NCBI RefSeq assembly: GCF_021462225.1
Contig: NC_061802.1
Location: forward strand, 9,753,859-9,817,858
Origin: Girardinichthys multiradiatus
Lineage: Eukaryota; Chordata; Actinopteri; Cyprinodontiformes; Goodeidae
Length of the DNA stretch: 64,000 nucleotides
Direction of reading: 5' to 3'
Shown: positions 58,623-64,000 of the stretch, piece by piece
How positions within the stretch are numbered: position 1 is the stretch's first letter
Layout: every line of letters begins with the position of its first letter
Position numbers and translations under genes: made by a program
Notes under the pieces: model-generated
The model's input: the letters and a program-made list of their open reading frames with translations, nothing else
Told to the model about the DNA's origin: nothing
Databases searched by the model: none

Positions 58623-60330
58623 CTAGAATAAAAATAAAATAAAATAAAAATTAAATTGAATTAAATTAAAAGTGATTATTTGGCATACCATTGTCCTGCT
58701 CAAACCCGTCTGCCCATTCACGTCTGATATCATATTTTTCTTTCACACATCTGCCACTCTCTGTAAACCTGAAAGATTACTGAAAAAGAAAAATAGATCA
58801 GCAGTTTCTGTACAGCCTGTCTGGCATCAATGACCATGTTGCTTTCAAAGTCACTTAAATCCCCTTCCTTGCCCCTTTTTTTAATGTAAGCCAATTTAAA
58901 AATCCCTTCTGTATCTGAGAAACAGTGACATCAGATTTTAGTCATCTGCTTTAAATAATTAATTGAATGAAATACAAAAATAGTCACAGTGCTTCTGCGT
59001 TGCTGACATGTGCGCCTTACAATAAATTGTGGTGCTCCAGTTCCAGCTTCAAACTGATTCATGCTGAACTTGCTTATGTGACACTTTATTACTGCCATTC
59101 TAATGTTATTGGCAGCATGCTAATTTAAACTTCAGTTTTTGAAGTAAAAGATTACACTGATAAATTTACATCTTAACATATTTCTGCGTGTTCATTTTGA
59201 AAACAAGAATATCAAGTAAACATTTTATAAGCACCCTGCCTCACCAATAAACAGCTGTCAGGTTCCATGGCATCCCAGGAAGAAAGAAAGCAATGCTCCC
59301 TTATTACCCAGCCTTTTACAAAGAAACCTGAGCCAGGCAGCAAGACCATCCTTAGGACCTGAGTGTGTGTTGGAAAGAAAGGGGATCTCGGTTGTCACGT
59401 TGAGAGTGTGGGTCACATGGAGGTAATAGGGAGAGCAAGGAATGAATTTAGGTCCTGATATAAGAGCCCTTAATGTAGTATCTCTGGTTACATAAAACTC
59501 ACTTCTCCTTATTGCTCCTGTCACACTCTATCTCTCTCTGATAACAGAACCCAAGTCTGCATTGTGGCCTAGATTACCAGACCTGGGCTGTTTTAGAAAT
59601 CTCATTTGGGGGTTAAAAAAAAAAAAAAGACAAAGCAGATAACTTATAGTAAAGAGGACGCAGATTTAAAAAAAGTCTCCAAATTTTCTAACATTATTCT
59701 AACAAAGAGTATTCTGGTTTTAAAGAGACGTTAAATGTGTACAGGCTAAAAAAGAAAATGTGAGTATTTGTAGACAATAAAAACTCTCAGTTCAAATCTT
59801 CACAGACTAAAGTCTCAGATAATTTCACATTAACACTAATAAATGAGAAGATTTTCAAGGATTTACCAGAAGAATGGATCAGGCCAAAGTGAATGTTTAG
59901 TCATTTATATTTATATTCATTGGGCCAACAATTAAACATGTTAAAATACAAAATTTATTTTTACTCCCGGTGTTTTTCTAAAGTTTGCATTAGCTTGGTT
60001 ACCCTCCTCACAGTTTTAAAGCAGAGTCTCACTTCTTCCACACACCACACAGCAGTGAATTATTGACTGAGGATTCACAACAGCGCAAGCGGCCAATGTG
60101 CGTAATTCTTCTGCCTTTGTCTCTGTGCTTGCTAAAAAGAAAAGTGTAAGAACCATCATCCTCCTGTTGGATGTGTGGATTACGGACACCCACACGAAAG
60201 CTGTCTGGAACACCAAGGAAATGGAGGGTAGTGCTCAAAAACACACTGACAGTACAGGGAGAGCAAAGTTATTATCTGACCCGTGTCACTGATTTGGGAA
60301 GATAAAAAGTCACGGATGTCTAGCTTTAAA
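58623..60330. other. Gene-free stretch
   Basis: It begins with an A/T-rich simple run (about 58623-58672, AAAAT and AAATTAAATTG units). The rest is AT-rich without recognised gene or element. Confidence 0.5.
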
Positions 60331-60332
60331 TA

Positions 60333-61602
60333 CAGGGATTGGAAAATGAAACTGAAACACCTGGTTTTAGACCACAATAATTTATTAGTATGGTGTAGGG
60401 CCTCCTTTTGCGGCCAATACATCGTCAATTCGTCTTGGGTATGACATATACAAGTCCTGCACAGTGGTCAGAGGGATTTTAAGCCATTCTTCTTGCAGGA
60501 TAGTGGCCCGGTCACTACGTGATACTGGTGGAGGAAAACGATTCCTGACTCGCTCCTCCAAAACACCCCAAAATCGCTCAATAATATTTGCTTCTGGTGA
60601 CTGTGCAGGCCATAGGAGATGTTCAACTTCACTTTCATGTTCATCAAACCAATCTTTCACCAGTCTTGCTGTGTGTATTGGTGCGTTGTCATCCTGATAC
60701 ATGGCACCGCCTTCAGGATACAATGTTTGAACCATTGGATGTACATGGTCCTCAAGAATGGTTCGGTAGTCCTTGGCAGTGACGCGCCCGTCTAGCACAA
60801 GTATTGGGCCAAGGGAATGCCATGATATGGCAGCCCAAACCATCACTGATCCACCCCCATTCTTCACTCTGGGCATGCAACAGTCTGGGTGGTATGCTTC
60901 TTTGGGGCTTCTCCACAACGTAACTCTCCCAGATGTGGGGAAAACAGTAAAGGTGGACTCATCAGAGAACAATACATGTTTCACATTGTCCACAGCCCAA
61001 GATTTGCGCTCCTTGCACCATTGAAACCAACGTTTCGCATTGGCATGAGTGACCAAAGGTTTGGCTATACCAGCCCGGCCGTGTATATTGACCCTGTGGA
61101 GCTCCCGACGGACAGTTCTGGTGGAAACAGGAGAGTTGAGGTGCACATTTAATTCTGCTGTGATTTGGGCAGCTGTGGTTTTATGTTTTTTGGATACAAT
61201 CCGGGTTAGCACCCGAACATCCCTTTCAGACAGCTTCCTCTTGCGTCCACAGTTAATCCTGTTGGATGTGGTTCGTCCTTCTTGGTGGTATGCTGACATT
61301 ACCCTGGATACCGTGGCTCTTGATACATCACAAAGACTTGCTGTCTTGGTCACAGATGCGCCAGCAAGACGTGCACCAACAATTTGTCCTCTTTTGAACT
61401 CTGGTATGTCACCCATAATGTTGTGTGCATTTCAATATTTTGAGCAAAACTGTGCTCTTACCCTGCTAATTGAACCTTCACACTCTGCTCTTACTGGTGC
61501 AATGTGCAATCAATGAAGACTGGCTACCAGGCTGGTCCAATTTAGCCATGAAACCTCCCACACTAAAATGACAGGTGTTTCAGTTTCATTGTCCAACCCC
61601 TG
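60333..61602 (-). mobile_element. Tc1/mariner-type transposon, DD36E, intact
   Basis: The 1270-bp unit is flanked by TA (60331-60332 and 61603-61604). The left end starts CAGGGATTGGAAAATGAAAC and the right end, reverse-complemented, CAGGGGTTGGACAATGAAAC; both continue TGAAACACCTG. This gives short inverted repeats of about 31 bases with two mismatches. A single uninterrupted transposase gene fills the interior. Short repeats, an intact gene and intact TA duplication make it the best preserved cut-and-paste element in the window. Confidence 0.93.
60385..61416 (-). CDS. Tc1/mariner transposase, DD36E
   Basis: The 343-residue protein starts at the ATG at 61416 and stops at 60385. Residues 8-45 form a helix-turn-helix (LAGASVTKTASLCDVSRATV), followed by a basic GRKRKLSERD linker. 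A second DNA-binding domain is at residues 66-115 (KTTAAQITAELN, STRTVRREL). The catalytic acids are D152 (VLFSDESTF), D243 (QDDNAPIHT) and E280 (EANIIERFW), with 36 residues between the last two. The glycine box VKNGGGSVMVWAA is complete. DD36E spacing, with EANIIERF instead of the DLNPIEHL of ordinary Tc1, fits the DD36E (Incomer-type) family of animals; that family name is an inference from spacing. The protein looks functional. Confidence 0.92.
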   Translation of the reverse strand: MGDIPEFKRGQIVGARLAGASVTKTASLCDVSRATVSRVMSAYHQEGRTTSNRINCGRKRKLSERDVRVLTRIVSKKHKTTAAQITAELNVHLNSPVSTRTVRRELHRVNIHGRAGIAKPLVTHANAKRWFQWCKERKSWAVDNVKHVLFSDESTFTVFPTSGRVTLWRSPKEAYHPDCCMPRVKNGGGSVMVWAAISWHSLGPILVLDGRVTAKDYRTILEDHVHPMVQTLYPEGGAMYQDDNAPIHTARLVKDWFDEHESEVEHLLWPAQSPEANIIERFWGVLEERVRNRFPPPVSRSDRATILQEEWLKIPLTTVQDLYMSYPRRIDDVLAAKGGPTPY

Positions 61603-61604
61603 TA

Positions 61605-62470
61605 CTTTGTGTGTAGGAACATTTGAAAACACAATATTTATCCATGTTGACCATTGTAATCACTACAAGGTGGGTTTTCAGCATTATTGTTTAAATGCAA
61701 ACTGTACCTGTCAGGCAAAGAAATCCTGGAATCATATGAGGGTGATGAGGAGAACATAGGAGGAAGATGAAAAAAAACATAACTAGGCTTTGTAGGGTTA
61801 GGGGTATGCTAGTACAGATACGGTGTGTCTGGGAGCAGCATTGCGGCAGGATGGCTAATTAACAGTACACAACTTATATTTAAAGCGCTGTAGCACCATG
61901 ATTGCCCTCACAATGAAATGATGTTTTCCAGGTTTGTCATGAGGTCCTGGAGACCATGGGATGGTCTTAATCCATCTTAAAGGGGGCTTTAAAAAAGTAA
62001 AAGATTAGGCAAATTGTATAATTGTAAATATATTTATTGAGCATGCTTCTCCTTAAGTAAAAAAGATTTTAAACATAACCCTTTTCTTTGTCTACGCTTA
62101 GTCAACATCACAGATAATCAACGTGTGCTGAAAACACACCGCGTTTTTCAAATTAAAACGAGGACAGACGACAGCAGTGCAAAGAGCGGCAATATTTAAA
62201 TGTGTTGAATGGTAACACAGTGTGGCCATGAATTTATAAAGTAATTAAATATAATGATAGAAATGTTGACTTTACCTCAAGCAATATTTCCTCTAAAGTA
62301 CTCAACATGACATTTCTAGATTTGTCTATTATCTGTTTAATTTTTCTAAAAGAAATTCAGATTTTAATTGTTTTCTCATTTAATCCCTCACTTCTGACTC
62401 AGCTCAAAGACTCAGTTCTTCAACCTCATTATTTACAAGTGAACAACTAATGCATTTTTTATATCATATA
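61605..62470. other. Gene-free stretch
   Basis: Nothing recognised. Confidence 0.5.
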
Positions 62471-62471
62471 T

Positions 62472-62854
62472 CTCCAGCAGAGGATATGCACAGATCCTCT
62501 GCTAGATATAGTCATATTTAATAAATTAGACTATAATTGAAAAGTTCATTTATTCCAATAACTCAGTTTACTAAGTGAAACATTTTTTTTACCCACAGAC
62601 TGATGTCACACATTTATTTCAGTTAATTACAATGATTTTCCACTTACAGCTAATGAAAACGCAACATTTAAGATTAGAATATTACACCAGACCAATAAAA
62701 AACATTGTTAATAAAGAAATTTGGCCTTAATAAAAAGCATATTTAATATCTGCTTAAAGGTTGTCATTTTAAAAATAGCACTTTTAATCTGACAGTTGTG
62801 CCTCATTGGACATGCATATTCTAATTTATTGAATATGACTATCTCCAGCAGAGG
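62472..62854. mobile_element. Small MITE-like element with hairpin end
   Basis: CCTCTGCTAGATATAGTCAT (from 62496) through TAATAAATTAGACTAT is an inverted copy of ATTCTAATTTATTGAATATG-ACTATCTCCAGCAGAGG ending at 62854. The left tip also folds on itself: CAGCAGAGGAT at 62477 pairs with ATCCTCTGCT at 62494. There is no coding capacity. A target duplication was not found, so exact ends are provisional. Confidence 0.5.
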
Positions 62855-63030
62855 TGACATTACGACTATTGCAGAATGATTTTGTATATCTGCATATCTC
62901 TTTAAACAAATATTTTAAGGCTGCAATGACAAACTGGCAATACATCCTAAAAGGGCAACTTTTTTTTTTGTCTTTTTTTTTTACCATGTCCTGTCTGCCA
63001 GAGTAGCGCTCAGAATTGTTGTCCGAATGG

Positions 63031-63930
63031 TTGGGCAGGCTTGGCGGTGTGCTGCTCTGCTGGCTGTTGTGTCTGGGGGGGGAATTGAGGCGGTGGGCTA
63101 GAGGTTGGGGTGGGTTGCTGTAGCATGTGGGGTGGCGGGGTTGTGTCCTCTTTTTGGATGTGGGGTCACTGGCATCTGGAACGGCTGAGCGGCGGTGGTA
63201 GAGCTGAGCTGAGCTGATAATGTTTCTACCAGTGCTTTAGTTTAGTTACATTGGCAGTGATGTGGTGTGTCTGTTGGGTTGCAGGGGGTGGTGGGGGCTA
63301 CCGGCCCCAAGTGCTTGCCGCTGGCCGGGGACCCCTTGCCAGTTGAGTTTGTCCTGTCTTGGTGTGGGGTTGGGGGTTCCGTTGTGAGCTTGGTGCTGAA
63401 TGGTGTCTGCCCTGTTGCACCTGTGGGCGTGGGCTGGGGTAGTGTTGCGCAGGGACCTTACCTTGCCGTCGCGGGGCGCTGTGTGGTGGGGTGGGATACG
63501 GCAGGGGTGCTTGGAGCGGGGATGTGTGTGGAGCTTGAGCTGTGTGGGTGTTGCTCTAATCGGCATTTAAGGGATGAAGCTCACCTGTGGGGTTGTGCCC
63601 ATGTGCCTTGGGGAGGGGGTTCATGGCGTTTGGGTTCAGGGGCATGTGTTCGATATGTGTTCGGAAATTCATGGTGAGGTTCATTGGGGGTGGAGGGCTC
63701 ATGAGGATGGGATTGGAATTCTTGTGTACATGGCCACCAGGTTCAGGTGCTGGGACGGGCTGCCTGTCTCCACCCCCGGAAGGAAGGAGACCACCTCTTG
63801 GGTCCGGGGGCTGATTGTCCCTATGGGGTATCGGCACCTGGACCTGAGAGTATAGAGTATGTATGGGGAGTGTGAGTGAGTGTACGATGTCCATTGTTGT
63901 TTGTCTTTACATTGGGTGCGTGGGTGTTTA
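63031..63930. repeat. GC-rich, strongly G/T-biased block
   Basis: About 900 bases on the plus strand are dense in G and T with few A, for example GGGTTGGGGGTTCCG and GGGGAGGGGGTTCATGG. The change from flanking AT-rich DNA is abrupt at about 63030. Overlapping open frames on both strands (63246-63677 and others) result from low stop-codon density and match nothing known. Similar blocks are common fish interspersed repeats; class unknown. Confidence 0.5.
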
Positions 63931-64000
63931 GATTCTGGTGTTAACAGATACACAAATGTTCAACAATGAGCCTTATTTACCACTAAATACATCTTGCATT

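Noticed and set aside
63246..63953. Overlapping open frames in the G-rich block
   Set aside because: Frames are open on both strands because stop codons are rare in this composition; no family resemblance.

Overview
This window reads as AT-rich intronic and intergenic DNA of a ray-finned (teleost) fish, heavily colonised by transposable elements. The teleost call rests on three things. There is a Rex3 LINE carrying the classic Rex3 primer motifs, Rex1-like LINEs, and V-SINE/DANA-type and L2 fragments of the fish kind. There are several Tc1/mariner elements. The one confident host exon, a pde4b-like N-terminal exon at 45355-45580 (minus strand), matches the vertebrate PDE4B3-type isoform start. 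About 700 bp upstream of it sits a plausible promoter (CCAAT, GC/CACC and CRE-half motifs around 46317-46360) and a candidate 5'UTR exon donor at 46206. Much of the window is therefore probably pde4b intron and upstream sequence; no other host exon was recognised.

Layout: 1-9.7 kb is mostly unannotatable sequence with a 613-bp solo LTR (7611-8223) and L2-type LINE debris. At 9749-13780 a Tc1 element with an intact DD34E transposase is split by a 5'-truncated Rex1-like LINE. From 13.8 to 24.9 kb there are an unassigned block, a V-SINE, two Tc1 remnants, LTR copies and an L2 3' end. A Tc1 element with 272-bp inverted repeats and a frameshifted transposase lies at 24930-26556. At 32690-37798 there is a three-level nest: a long-TIR DNA element contains a Rex3 LINE (10-bp target duplication), which contains a 427-bp solo LTR (4-bp duplication). 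From 37.8 to 49.2 kb the sequence is mostly plain non-coding DNA around the pde4b exon, with one SINE. A further solo LTR is at 49673-50344.

The most striking locus is 50686-58615. A full-length Rex1-like LINE is cleanly interrupted by a nearly complete Ty1/copia retrotransposon (52707-57409, minus strand). It has 178-bp LTRs that differ at one position, a 5-bp target duplication (CTCAC), a primer binding site matching the 3' end of initiator tRNA-Met, and gag, protease, integrase, reverse transcriptase and RNase H with all key residues, broken by two frame changes. Copia elements are uncommon in vertebrates. At 60333-61602 lies an intact 1.27-kb Tc1/mariner element whose transposase has DD36E spacing. 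The window closes with a small hairpin/MITE-like element and a strongly G/T-biased, GC-rich block at 63031-63930.

No bacterial-type operon, CRISPR array, RNA gene or wholly novel system was seen. The novelty candidates are the copia copy, the DD36E element, the nested insertions and the splice/promoter arrangement of the pde4b exon.
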